Source: Hydrangea macrophylla
Taxonomy: Eukaryota > Streptophyta > Magnoliopsida > Cornales > Hydrangeaceae
Direction: 5' to 3'
Assembly: GCA_033977485.1 (NCBI GenBank)
Contig: CM066985.1
Span: 71,409,045 to 71,473,044 of the forward strand
Length of the DNA stretch: 64,000 nt
How positions within the stretch are numbered: position 1 is the first letter of the stretch; each line of letters begins with the position of its first letter. Below, in pieces: positions 35,733-47,564 of this stretch. Made by a program: the position numbers and the translations under genes. The notes under the pieces were generated by a model. The model was not told where the DNA came from, did no database searches, and saw nothing but the letters and a program-made list of their open reading frames with translations.

Positions 35733-37323
35733 TGATGTTGTCAAAATCAAGTTCTTATTTAACCCTATTAAAAATGAAGTATGTTGGAAGTAGGGTGTCG
35801 AGTCCACAGGGATTGATACAAGAACAACGTTTGGGAAGTTTAGTAACTAATTATGATGCTCAAAAGAAATAAGTAAGAAAAGATGATGAAAAGGAATAAA
35901 AATGACTTTGCGTCTTGCAGCTTTTTGTTTGGTTTTTGGAGAAGAAAAAGGGAAAATAAATACTAATCTAAAAAGTAATAGGTTGGAATCATTCCCCCTC
36001 CCCCCCCCCCCCCACTTGGGTCACAACAAGATGAAATGGCCCACCCCCACTTGGGTCACAACAAGATGAAATGGACTAGTGTTTCAAGCACATTCTAAGG
36101 TAACACTTCATTGTGGCATATCATCAAACACAAAGAGTGCATCTATGTGAAAGATGAAGGAAGCTTTGAGATTTCCATAGAAACAGATTTGAAGCTAATG
36201 TTTGACTATCAAGGATGCATGACATACAAGATGAAGCATGTATGACTTCTAATCTGAATGATTTGTCCACCCTACACTAACTAATCTATTTGGTGGACAA
36301 ATCACCTATGAAGCCTTCAAAAAATAGTATTTAAAACCCAAGAGTTTGAACAATCAAAGATGCTTGACATCAAAGATGAAGACCCCAAGTTATAAATCCC
36401 ACACACAACATTTATCAAACACATAGAGTGCAAAACACAAAGTTACATAATATTCCATATGAAATACATAGGGTAGAATTCAAAGTCTAAGCTTTGACAA
36501 TAAAAAATGCAATACAAAGAAGATGAAGCCCCTAGTTTTGAATCCTACATAAATGAACCCTAGAAATGCTACCACATTAAATCCAAGAGCTCATGATCCA
36601 CAACCTAAGTAACCTAACTAATAATAGAAAACATAGCAATATCATCAAAAGAGAAAAGATAGAAAATATACCTAGCCATTAAAACTTCAATGAAATCTTC
36701 AAGTTTATACAAATGAAGAAGAAATAGAAGGGAACCCAAGTGGGTTCCCAAAAATGAGAGAAAAAGAAGAATATTGGGAGAAAAACACCAAAAGATAATA
36801 TACATATATATATATATATATATCCCTTCAAAAACCCTATCTCTTTCTATTTATACAACCCACACTCAATGGCAAACTTGTAAATACAAAAGGGGAAAAA
36901 CTGCAGAGATAGATCGATCCCAAGTAAAATGGCGGATCGATCCGCTATTCCAAAACGCAAGCAGAATCTTCGTCCAAAATCGCGGATCGATCCGCGTGTA
37001 AAAGCCGGATCGATCTGACTTTGCGAGAATACGTCTCCAGGTCCTGGGAAAGCAGCGGATCGATCCGCCTTTGTGCCCGGATCGATTCGGTCTTGCTGAA
37101 TGGTGATTATTGCCCTTTTTATGAGGTGAGAACCAAAATACTTTGTTCCAACATCAACCAAGCTCCCAAAATCTATAAGAAAGAGATTTTATTAACAAAA
37201 AGTGAACAACAACAAGAACAACAAAAGTACAATTTATCCATTAAATCTCCCAGTATAAGTGATAATTCGTGTCCAATAAGGGTAAAATCATGAAGTTAAG
37301 AATGCAATATTAGACACGAATCA
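35733..37323. mobile_element. Second solo-LTR-like insertion nested in the first (1591 bp)
   Basis: Begins TGATGTTGTC and ends GACACGAATCA (TG...CA), flanked by the 5-bp duplication ATATG at 35728-35732 and 37324-37328. No protein frame seen. Orientation is uncertain because the ends are symmetric (TGAT/ATCA). Contains the GGATCGATCC cluster. Confidence 0.75.
36911..37088. repeat. Strictly phased GGATCGATCC palindrome cluster
   Basis: Six copies of GGATCGATCC (or one- to two-base variants) start at 36911, 36934, 36984, 37007, 37057 and 37079. Steps are 23, 50, 23, 50 and 22 bp. Several are extended to the 14-bp palindrome GCGGATCGATCCGC. The intervening sequences are not repeats of each other. 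Confidence 0.93.
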
Positions 37324-37344
37324 ATATGAGTTCACATGCGGTGG

Positions 37345-37640
37345 ATAAGTTATATCCTTAACGAGCAGTGAGCGGGACCATGTAGTCTTAAGGTAACCAG
37401 ATGATCCATGTTATATCCTTAACGAGCGGTGGATACTTTATATCCTTAACGAGCAGTGGATGGGGGATCACTGGTACACAGCGATAAGTTGTGGTAATAG
37501 ATTTGATGTGCTATTATTCAAAGCGTTGTATCCCTGACATACGGTGAATGGTTTATATCCTTAATGAGCGGGGGATGGACTGACGTGGTGTCCATGAATA
37601 TGGTGGATGGTTTATATCCTTAACGAACAATGGATAGAAT
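37345..37640 (+). repeat. Diverged tandem words in the solo LTR
   Basis: At least five copies of TTATATCCTTAACGAGCAGTGG-like words (about 37349, 37412, 37432, 37553, 37611). The position late in the LTR matches the hairpin array of LTR B. Confidence 0.75.
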
Positions 37641-38492
37641 GATGGTATGTCTATATATGTAAAACGATTGAGTCAGTTCTTTCGGGAAAGAGTATGTTGA
37701 TTATCGGTCTTAGGATAACAAGACGACAAGGATTGGGTTACGACATTGGAATACAGAAGAGATATTATTTAGTACAACTATATCTTAGACACTTCAATAA
37801 CTTGTTATACGTTATATCATTGATACCTTGTGAGTTTCTATTCACTTAGCTCTTAGTAAGCTGATGGCCGTTATTGCCTGGACATTCCCTGTCTAGATTA
37901 TCCTGTCCCTTTTAATGCAGATAATGGAGCTTATGACGATAGCTACTACCAGGAAGGGGAATACGCAAAGGATGGCCCCACCAATGCCGGTTATGTCATA
38001 GAAGGCTGTTATGCTGATGACTACCCTTATGCCAGCTGAAGATTTGAAGATAGTTTATATAGTTTATGTTTAAGCTTTATATTACTGTTGAACCTAGTTA
38101 GTTAATGGGTACTTAGGCATATGTTGTCTCCAAACTTGTTGTGATCTATGGACCACACTCTGATGATTTGTAATAGTTAGAACTGTTTTATATTCAATGA
38201 ATGTTATTAATGTTCCTATTTATCTTGTGAACTAGTACTGCATGGTGTGGATAATTAGTGACTTTCACTTGTTATTCCATATGGACCCAAAAAGGAAATT
38301 TATTTTTCTCTATTTTTGCTGTTCCGGGGCGTGATAAATTTACAAGTATAAATAGTTTTGAAAATGCTAATGTTGCAACAAACAAAAAGAAGAGAAAAAA
38401 AAGAGAAAGAAACAACCATATTGTATCTATTACCCAAGATTTTTTAATATATATTTTCATTCTTTGTATATATATGATCAAAAATCCTAGAT

Positions 38493-38523
<31 letters not shown>

Positions 38524-39410
38524 TTAGGTATAGAGTAATAGGCAACTTATAAACCTTCATTTCCTATGTCTTTGACTGACAATGTCATATCTTTTATTTT
38601 TGCAAGTGATTGAAAAATTGTTGTAATTAAAAGAGATGCAAAAATAGATAAGCCATAATTAGACTCATTAGTTTAAAGATGGTAAAAAATAAGAATTATT
38701 TGCGCTTGCTTCCTTATTTGATGGTTGAGTTGGAGATGGAAAAATGTGCTTGGCGTGATATTTAAGCAATCTCATGTTTCCTAATTTCATGCAACTATTG
38801 AGAATTAAAGTGGTGGCTCAGAAAATATCTATGGTGGAGTGATCTCCTCGCACTGGTTGAACCCTACTAGATTTCGAGAAGTTTGTTTACTTGATAAATA
38901 GTTCCCGCGTGTGAAAAACATGAACATGTTAACATTGTATTACTAGGGGTATGCCCCGCGCCTAAAGGCACTACAAAATAATTTCGACTATACCGGCATT
39001 CAACCAATAACAAACTTAATGTGCTTTCGTCACTTCTTGATAAATTATCTTACCAAACAACGTGCTTTCGGCACTTCTCAATCAACTGATAGCTATAGTG
39101 TTTTTTTAAATAAAAAAAAAAAAAACGATGTTGAGTGGGAAAAGTGAGGAGTTTATTGGATGAAGACAAATATCGCATCATGCTACTATTCACAGTTCTT
39201 AACTTGCCTTCGGCACTTCTAAGTAAATTACCTTACCAAATAAAACCAAGGCAAGCTAGAGAGTTATGGTGCCAGCAGTGAGCTTTTGAGAGTGAGAGAA
39301 GAGAGGTTGAAAGTGAAAATAGTGAAGAGAGTAAATAGGACAGAGAGATATAGAGAGAGATAGGGGGCGTCATTTTGAATTCTCAATAGAAAAAATAGGC
39401 AAGAGATATA

Positions 39411-39676
39411 TGGTGTGTTTGATAACCCAATTAAGTGGTGAAAATGAAAACTTTCAGCACTTATTTGTTTTTAGTGCATTTGATAATGTACCACTTAATT
39501 GAAAATCAGCAAAAAATCACTGAAAACTTTAAGTAAAAAATTTCTACTGAAAATAAACATTGAATGCAGTCTATTTCAATACTTGAAATGCTATTTTCGG
39601 TATTGCAAATTCAATCACTTAAAAATGTCAATACATCAAATTTAGCACTTAATTTTCAGTGTTATCAAACAAACCC
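39411..39676. mobile_element. Tourist-like MITE, unit 2 copy
   Basis: Ends TGGTGTGTTTGATAAC and GTTATCAAACAAACCC, flanked by ATA on both sides. Same insertion as 28079-28343. Confidence 0.75.
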
Positions 39677-40627
39677 ATAGAGAGAGAGATAGGGGTGTCA
39701 TTTTGAATTCTCAAAAGGCAAAATATGAAAGAGAGAGATATAGAGAGATAGGGGGTGTCATTTTGAACTGAGCAACAGACAAACGTCACATCAAGGGATA
39801 TGATTTATTATACAGATGTTTATTCATTCTCATTTTCTCTATTTTAAGTAATTTGTGGGTTAGTGATACAGATTTTGTTAGGGTGTGGCCATAGGTCAGG
39901 TGAGTCGGGTGTGACCCCTCACTCGATCATCCATCCAAATTTCAGCAGGTGATGAGTGTAGCACCCGTCATCCATCCATAAAGTTGGGCGAAACCGATCC
40001 GTCTATTTCAGGTGGAATCGGGTTAGTTTCTGGTGAAACCCGACATAGAGCATGCAACACGTTGAAACACTTTTTATAACCTGTTTGTTGTTTTCCACTT
40101 CTTGTAAACTATTAAAATAACAATAACATAATAGCTATTTATCATAATCCCACATAAAGCAACCATAAATTACAATAATAACATCAAGTTCATGAAAAGA
40201 CTTGATAAATATAAAATAAAAAATAACAAAATAACAATAGTAATACTGGAAGTCTGGAATAAGTCTTAAAAAAGAGTATTTATACTAGGGGATATAAGAT
40301 TACAAGATACACTGTGTACATACCGAGTCAAGTCGGATGGGATAGGGTCAATTAACACATAAAAACGACATCCGGCTCGAAATTGGTCGGGTCTAACAAT
40401 TGAAACCCGTGACTCCACCCACAACCTATACAAACCGACTCAAAGGCTCAGGTTGATCGAGTTGGGTCGGATTTCACGGATCATCGGTTTTTTTGGCCAA
40501 CATGTCAATGAATCTGGTGGTGTTTTCAAGGACGAAATAATTAATTAAACGGAACAAATTTGCTGAAAAGTGGCTTAGTTGCATGTTATATATATATATA
40601 TATAAAAAAAAATTGTGCATCGCGTTC

Positions 40628-40644
40628 TAGCGGGGCGCTACTAG
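40628..40644 (+). mobile_element. Probable Helitron 3' end
   Basis: TAGCG-GGG-CGCTA hairpin (40628-40640) directly followed by CTAG (40641-40644) and T, preceded by GTGCATCGCG, a layout seen at the ends of many dicot Helitrons. The 5' TC end was not found, so the element length is unknown. Confidence 0.45.
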
Positions 40645-41101
40645 TAAGCTAATACGTTGTGTAAAGAGAACATGTTAAAATCCAATATTTAAGCCTTAAT
40701 TTAAGCGGATAAGTTAATAAGCCAAGTGAATAAAACACAATCACCGCAATTTTATCAACTGTTATACTTAACTAGTGGAGTGCCACACTCACTCTGTGAG
40801 TGTAAGTAGTAAAAAGAAAGTGTGGTGGGTAGTTAGGAGAAGTTATTTTATTTAAATTGTTTGAATTAACATTTTAGTACCATTTGAAAGTATTTTAATT
40901 AAGAAATTTAATTAGTTTAATTGTAATTATTAAAGTGGCCTAAATACTTTTTGGTACCTTCCCTTTCTCTTTCTATATTAGTATAGATTTTAAAATCCCT
41001 TTAACAAACTAAATCTACTGTTTGGAAGTCTTTCAAATAGGATCTAGTTTAAATAAAGTTTGACATTTTATTAAATTTTTGTGATAATCAAGGTTTAGTT
41101 A
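40645..41101. other. Intergenic AT-rich stretch
   Basis: No gene, repeat or motif recognised. Confidence 0.5.
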
Positions 41102-41384
41102 GGGTGCGTTTGATAAAACTGAAAATTAAGTGCTGAAAATTAAATGCTGGATTTTAAGTACTGAAAATTTTAAGTGATTGACTTTTGTAATGCTGAAAAC
41201 AGTGCTTCAACTACTGAAATAGAATGCATTCAGTGATTATTTTCAGTAGAAATTTTTTACTTAAAGTTTTTAGTGGTTTTTTGGCTACTTTTTCAATTAA
41301 GTGGTACGTTATCAAACACACTAAAAAAGAATAAGTGTAGAATCTTTGCATTTTCAGCACTTAATTGGATTATCAAACATACCC
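41102..41384. mobile_element. Tourist-like (PIF/Harbinger) MITE with TTA duplication (283 bp)
   Basis: Starts GGGTGCGTTTGATAA and ends TTATCAAACATACCC. TTA lies on both sides (41099-41101, 41385-41387). Three-base TTA duplications and GGGTGTGTTTG-like ends are typical of Tourist elements. A more decayed relative probably lies at about 42470-42715. Confidence 0.85.
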
Positions 41385-41387
41385 TTA

Positions 41388-43080
41388 CTCTAATCAAGAA
41401 TCAATGTATGAGATTTATTAGACTAGGCATAAACTCAGGTGAAAAAGAAAGAGATATCCACTAAACATTTGAACTCTTAGACCATCTCCAAAGGTAAAAC
41501 ATCAAATGATGTAGCAAATGAGTGATTTTGATGGTCTGAGGCAAAGTTGATGTGTTGTTTTTTATGTTACAAAGTGAGTCAATCCAACCCATACATCAAA
41601 GATTGTATATTTTAATAAATTTTATTCTTTTATCTATTATTTATATTATGCTCATGTTAATGTACTTTTGTGGTTTAATAGCGTTTTTTATTGCAAATAT
41701 ATAACTTTTTTAATAAATAAAAATAAAATAATTTTTTTATTGTATATTTTGTTTTTCCAATTAAAATAATTTTTATCCCATTTTACCTAAATTGCTAAAC
41801 CCAATACTTCTCTCTCTCTCTCTTCTCATCTTCAGGATTCTTCTCTCTCTCTCTCTCTCTGAATAAAATAAGCTGAAAAATTATTTGCCTCAGCTTTGCC
41901 TTTGCAGCAATGTTGCTACAATTTTGGATTGCAGCAAATTTTACTGCACCTGTTAATGCGTCTATTGGAGCAGAAATTTTTGAGATTGCAGCAAAATTTA
42001 CCTCAAAATGGTATTTGATGTATGGGTTGGAGATGGTCTTAGAACCGATTCTCTCATGAAACAAAAGAAGTGGTTCCAAACTCCCCCTAATGCCCGTATC
42101 TAATTTTAATTATTTTCCCGCCCAAAAATCTCGCGGTTCATGGGCCCACTAAAGCGAGCACTCGGGATACTTACTGTCCACATGTGAACTGGTAACCAAT
42201 CCTAATATGCCACATAAGAGTAGCATTACTCTTTTTGCAAGTATCTATCTAAGAAAAGCACTTGGGAAACCTTGGGTCTACATGCAACTTGCACGTGAAA
42301 TGACCTGGTAAACAATGATAATACGCCACGTAGGAGTCCCATTACCAACCCATTTCTTTTAGAGAAATTATTCAGTGACACCATCACAACTAAATTATCA
42401 TGGTGACGATATGCGACGCCCAAGAATTCAGAGTCTCATGCCCCTAATTTAAGGGCAAATGACAACTGGGGTGTCCTTAATATATAACTCAATCAAGTGT
42501 TTGAAATGAAAAATTTTACTCTAGCTGTTATTTTTTACAATGTGTTTGATTATTTATCATTTAATTAAAAAATCAGTCAAAAATTAGTTGAAATGTTTGT
42601 TTGTTTGTTTTTTTTTTTTTTTTTTTTGTTGAGGCATTGAAAACAGTCACTGAATTCAGTTGATTTCAATACTCAAAGCTCTATTTTTCTGTATTACCAA
42701 ATAGACCCGTAGTTGGGGAGTAAATATTGGATATACGGGTTATTCACTTAAGATTTTATCACCTCTCACAAGATTCAATTTTTGTTGGAAAAGTTTTTTA
42801 GGTGAGTTGGATGAGAATTTCTCAAAAAATAGAAATCAAATGATTTGAATAGAGTGTCCTTATTGATTTATGATATCAGTAGTTGGGGGCTTAAGGGCTT
42901 TAAGGAAACATGCCACATTTAAATCAACTGTCATATTCAAAAAAAAAAAAAAATCACGTGTCATGTACTTCATTTTAAAGTACATGGCCCCATATTATTA
43001 TATCATCACACACTATATCACCATGATAACGTGCTGTTGACGATGTTAGCGAATAACTTCTCTTTTACAGTGGACTAAAA
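41388..43080. other. Upstream region of the F-box gene
   Basis: No gene seen. Holds (CT) runs at 41811-41860, a decayed MITE-like stretch at 42470-42715 and promoter-type motifs: an E2F-like site, TGGGCCC at about 42141 (site II/TCP-like) and CACGTG at about 42292. Confidence 0.5.
42113..42123 (+). promoter_or_regulatory. E2F-like site upstream of the F-box gene
   Basis: TTTTCCCGCCC matches the E2F/DP consensus. A second copy in the opposite direction, TTGGCGGGAA, is at 43084-43093, next to the likely leader start. Motif match only. Confidence 0.45.
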
Positions 43081-43083
43081 ATA

Positions 43084-43093
43084 TTGGCGGGAA
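43084..43093 (-). promoter_or_regulatory. Second E2F-like site
   Basis: TTGGCGGGAA (reverse complement TTCCCGCCAA) just before a (GA)-rich stretch that looks like the 5' leader of the F-box gene. Confidence 0.45.
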
Positions 43094-43743
43094 CTGGAAG
43101 GAAATTCAAAAAGGAGAGAGAGAGTGAGAACCAGAGAGCCCCCCCATTTTCTCCACTCCTTCCCCCTCTTTGTCTCTCTGCATTTTTTTCTGTATTGCTC
43201 TGCCGTTTGCTCGGTTTTTTTTTTTTTTTTTCTTCCTCTGGTCTCTGCAAGTCTCTATGGTGGCCGTTTTGTGTTGTTTTCATCGCGAATTTTTTTAGGG
43301 GTCTGGTTTCAGTACGTTTCGATTTCATTTCCACCCCAATATTTAGGGTTTTCAGTTTCTAAAGTTGTTCTAATTTTGGATTTTTGGTAAATTCTTCATT
43401 TTTGCAGACAAATTGATTGATGTTTGTTCATAATGGCTTTAATCAGGTACGTATCAATTGTCTAATCTATTTGTAACTTCAAAAAAAAAAAAAAAAAGAA
43501 GGTAATTTTTGTATAGAATTTTTTGAAGTTATTTTATTTTATTTTTTTGTGAGTTTCAGTCCAGTTCTTGTATATTTGTATCATGCAGGTTCGATTGATG
43601 GTTATTTGTAATTTATTGCTGGTTTAAATTTGAAGATCTCTTACTGTAAGGTAGAGAAAATGGAGAATTTCAAATCATGGTAGACTGAAGTTATAAAATT
43701 GGTCAAAAAAGGGTAAAAAAAAAAAAAAAAAGTTGGAGTTAAT

Positions 43744-46580
43744 ATGGCAAAAGTTTCTCCAAAAGATAGGCAATTGAGGACTCCAAAACAGAAAAGGCGA
43801 TTACGGGATTCGAGCAACAAGTATCTGAGGCCAGGTGCTCTTGCTCAGCTTCGTAACAACAAGGCGTCGGCTACCAAATCGTTTACGGATATTGGGAAGA
43901 AAAGGGGGGCTGTGTTGGATACCCATAAGACAGACAATGATGTGGTGCTTCAAACAAGAGACAATGGCAAATGTCCTCCCATGTCATCACCTGGGAAGTT
44001 TGGGTTTGGTCAATTAGTGGGTCCTTTTGATATGCTTAAACAGAAGAGTTATTTGCTGAGAACGCCAAAAACACCCGGTCCTGAAGATTCTGAATCCGAG
44101 TCGAGGCTTGAGTCTCTTCCAATCGATTTACTGGTATCTAAATAATTTTCCTCTTTTCGATTGCATGATTAGAACAATTAAGTTAAATATTTTATCTTTT
44201 ATGGATGATAAATTTATTACTGTAATGGATTTTGTTTTGTTGTAACTGTGTTTATAGATATTAATTTGTTGATCTTCTGACATTCATAGATCTAGATTAT
44301 CTGTGCTGCAATTATTGAATTTTCATTGATTTATGTTGATTAATATCTTTACTTGCTAATACCATGTGAGAGTCTTTGATTTGACTATACTTACCAAACA
44401 TAGCAGCGCATGTGACTATTAGTTGCAGCTAGTGTGGATATGAATCTTTTGATCTGATTGCAATTTCCAAAAAGAACCACATATGTTCTCCGAGGGCTGG
44501 TAGGCATATGTACATTGGTTATGTGGAGGCATGGTCATCCATTTAAGTTCCTCAAGAAAAATCAGTTTGGAAGTATGACACGTTGAGTTGTAGATTTTTT
44601 TTTTTCCGTCCTGTGCTAATTGCATGAGCCTATCTTTTAAGAGATAGAAATAAAAACCCAATATGGCTAATGTAGCCGTAAGTTTAAATAATATTTTGTA
44701 CATAGAGTCATAGATTGACTGCACTTTTGGGATCCTAGACTGAGTCACAGTAAACATCATCCTACAGTGCAAATGATGGTGATAATAAGTTCATCGTTCA
44801 CCTATACTGTTAGAGTTTAGAGCTGCTTATGGCAGTGGCGTAGTGTTCATTTTAAGGTCTGGGACTATGATGTGAAATCAAGATTGACTCATATTTATTT
44901 TGCTTATATATTCCTTAGGTACCTTGTAGTTTAAGAATGTTAATGCCACGAGGATTTAGCACACATTATGCGCTGGTGAATAGTCCTATGATGCTAGTGC
45001 ATACTCTCCAGTCACGTATCTATGGGTCCAAAAAGAGGAAATTTATTTTTTCCTATTTTGCTACTCCGGGGCATGACATTAAGAACCTAGGAGGTACCAT
45101 TCTTAGCTCCATAAGAATTGCCTCTGATGCTAGTGCATACTCTCCAGAGGTTTGAATAGTACTATGATGCTAGTGCATACTCTCCAGAGGTTTGAAGTGT
45201 GGCCTTGTGGCGCTTAGTTTTTGTTATCACGGCACATATTTAGTGAGACTTGGTGCATCTTCCAGAAATTCTCGCACATTACATCGTGTTTTATTTCTTT
45301 ACTTGAGATGCCCACATGTTAGTTGAAGAGACTTGGATGCTGGTGTGCACGTGTATGATGCAGAGATGCAACTAATTTACTGCCGATTGATACTGGTGAT
45401 GCTCGTATGCACTGCGCTTGGTCAATTGCGGCAATTCACAAATGCCCTTTCCTATTTATCATTTTCTAGCAGTTTAGTGAGGTACCAACAAATAGTTTTT
45501 ACTGCCGATTGATACTGGTGATGCTCGTATGCAATGCGCTTGGTCAATTGCGGCAATTCACAAATGCCCTGAGGTACCAACAAATAGTTATTGGGCACCA
45601 AAGTGGACGATGTAAGATGTTGCCAAATTGGAGATTATGAACAAGTCTTTGAATAGATGGGTTTGTTTGTTTTCTAATGGCTTCTCTACACGTGGTTAAC
45701 TTGGTGGAGTATTTCTACACTTAAAAAGTCATGCAGATGCTCTCGGTATGAGTGCTTCCTCACCTGCATTGTAATGAGGGGTAACAACTCAATGCTCAGC
45801 AGGTTACATATTCATATAAATTGAAGTAACCCTCAGTGAATATGGGAAGTGTATAAGTACACCATTTGAAAAAGTAAGACTAGAATTTAGGCAGTTGGAT
45901 ACTTGCATTTTACTACATCTGTTAACCTTTCTTCTGGGGAATGACTAATTTTTATTTGTTTTGTGATTTGAGGTCAAAATACTCTGCCACCTGCAACATG
46001 ATCACCTTAGAGCAGTTTTCCATGTCTCTCAGAGAATTAGAAAAGCCGTGAGTCTCTCTCTCTGCCCATATGTACGTTTTTGTTATATGGATGGGTGATA
46101 AATTCATGCTTCTGGATCAGGTTTTGCTTGCTAGGCAGTTCCACTTCAACTACACTACCCCAGATCGTTATCGGCAAGAGATGTTAAGAATAATGACTCC
46201 ACACCCCACAGAACACTGGCCTTTTGTATGGTGGGTAATTCTTGCCTCTTCAATTTTCTGTGAGATATATTTCGCTTCACTTTTACATCTTCTAAAATAT
46301 ATTGATGTTCACTTGCAGCAAGGGAGATGGAAAATGTATCCAGGTGCCAAGCCCACATACCCCTAAAGCTCCAAGGCACGGCCCCCGACCACCTTCTCGT
46401 ATGCAACTCACAGATATGCAGCAAATTGCTGCTGTTCTCTTCCAGGAATCAGCATTCCCCGCCAGATGCATTGTTCCACCAGTTTTACCGAAGCCTTTAT
46501 GCAAATCCTTGGCCTCCAATCGAGTTCTATTCTATGAGGATGAGTTATGCCATGCTGTTTCTCAAAATAAACTTCGCTGA
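43744..46580 (+). CDS. FBS4: F-box protein, FBS4-like (spliced, 278 aa)
   Basis: Predicted substrate adaptor of an SCF (SKP1-cullin-F-box) ubiquitin ligase. Coding exons: 43744-44133, 45973-46047, 46121-46230, 46319-46580; all introns are GT-AG and the total is 837 nt. The start MAKVSPKDRQLRTPKQKRR is basic. The F-box is at about residues 122-170: ESRLESLPIDLLVKILCHLQ then LRAVFHVSQRIRKAVLLARQ, split by introns 1 and 2. The C-terminal part has SPHTPKAPRHGPRPP and ends LFYEDELCHAVSQNKLR. This matches my memory of Arabidopsis At4g35930 (FBS4) in length and order. No Kelch or LRR domain is present, as in that family. A leader exon spliced at CAG-GTACGT (43448) is likely but not certain. Convergent with FREE1, 984 bp apart. 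Confidence 0.88.
45005..45078 (+). mobile_element. LTR 3'-end fragment in an intron
   Basis: ATGGGTCCAAAAAGAGGAAA through CTACTCCGGGGCATGACA closely matches the last 60 bp of the solo LTR at 38336. Only the end of the LTR is present. Confidence 0.6.
45377..45590. repeat. Two-copy tandem duplication in intron 1
   Basis: TTACTGCCGATTGATACTGG through CACAAATGCCCT and GAGGTACCAACAAATAGTT occur at 45377-45499 and again at 45500-45590, where about 33 bp are missing between the two blocks. Confidence 0.85.
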
Positions 46581-47564
46581 TTTTTTATGTGGTTTTGTTT
46601 TGTTATGCCTTCTTGTTACTATGTGTATAGTTTTTTTTCTATCCCTTTATTGGCAGAAGGTAGCATTAGCAGTAGACAGGATAACAATTTTGTGGAGTAG
46701 TATATTTTGGGTGCTTTAGATTCAATGGGACTTCTAGATTTGATCTAGGGAGTGAATTAAGTGATAGAATGGGATGTTTGTTTTGTGAATAATGTTTTGA
46801 AACTTTCTATATGTATAGTTTTGCTATGTTGTCTAAATGTCTTCATTTGGAAAGATTAGTTGTTTCAGAATTATTTGATTTTGTCACCTTTTTCCCCGTC
46901 AAGGACACAGCTTGACATGAAATCTGTGTCATTGCCATGCATTCGATGTTTTCAACGGCTCTCTTTGTTCATTAGATTAATAGATTCAAAAGAAAAAAAA
47001 TTGGTGACTTGTTTATTTACACTTTTTTTCCTTTTTTTTCAAACAAGGATGGTGATTATCAATACAGAATTTCACCACTGAGGTGTTAGTGAAATAATCC
47101 AAACTGTTGATTTTTAGAACATCGTAGCATGGAAACTCTGCCTGACTCTCGTGGTGAAACCATTTTATTAATATGTCAGCTTCTAGATTCGAAACCGAAC
47201 ACTCTTTTGGCCAAAACTGTTGCTCTTTTTTTTTACGGCAAAGGGGGGCATAAAGTTTCTCCCCAAGCTTATAAAATAGGAGATTCACCCCTAATACATG
47301 TCATTCAAAGGTAATGTTTCACATTAAATCAAATTTGTAGCATCCAGGAATATTAATATGGAGATACTGTGATATACAAACCCCAGTCACTAGGGACTAC
47401 AATAAACTTACACTCTGGACTGGAGGACATCCACATATACATGTATACAGATTTATATCAATCAGTGACATACAAAGAATTATCTTAAAAGATAGTGAGC
47501 CATTTTAAGTAATTAGATATACAAGAACATAGAACATGAGTAGCAGAATCCGAAATGTGCCGGG
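46581..47564. other. Convergent intergenic region / 3' UTRs
   Basis: Between the stops of the two host genes. No further gene recognised; probably both 3' UTRs. Confidence 0.6.

Larger units (their letters stand above)
34553..38336 (+). mobile_element. Solo LTR (3784 bp including a nested insertion)
   Basis: Starts TGTAATACCCTGTATTTTC and ends CCGGGGCGTGATA, flanked by the 5-bp duplication AATTT (34548-34552 and 38337-38341). Unit 1 at about 26900 shows the empty site with a single AATTT (CTTGGAATTTACAAGTATAA). No internal region or second LTR is present. The LTR itself is about 2.2 kb once the insertion at 35733-37323 is removed. Related to LTR B near its 3' end. Confidence 0.9.
29239..40494. 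repeat. Tandem duplication, unit 2 (11.3 kb, insertion-laden)
   Basis: Second copy of 24594-29238, colinear but interrupted by: an unclassified insert (about 30096-31825), a foldback element (32425-33435), a hAT-like element (33820-34327) and a solo LTR (34553-38336) with another solo LTR inside it. Between insertions the match to unit 1 is high with small indels. Includes a G run of 30 at 29492-29521 and of about 26 at 38496-38521 where unit 1 has shorter runs. Confidence 0.88.
44134..45972 (+). other. Intron 1 of the F-box gene, with repeat debris
   Basis: 1.8-kb intron starting GTATCT. It carries a scrap of LTR end (45005-45078), three copies of GATGCTAGTGCATACTCTCC (about 44989, 45127, 45163) and a tandem duplication (45377-45590). 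Confidence 0.75.

Noticed and set aside
36911..37088. CRISPR array (short palindromic repeats with spacers)
   Set aside because: Plant nuclear DNA inside an LTR, repeats of only 10-14 bp, alternating spacing, and no cas genes.
24594..40494. The two duplication units as LTRs of one giant retrotransposon
   Set aside because: They adjoin directly with no interior, lack TG...CA ends, primer site and target duplication.
46070..46366. Separate genes in the frames around the F-box exons
   Set aside because: They are read-through of exons 3 and 4 into introns; the spliced model joins them in phase with GT-AG borders.
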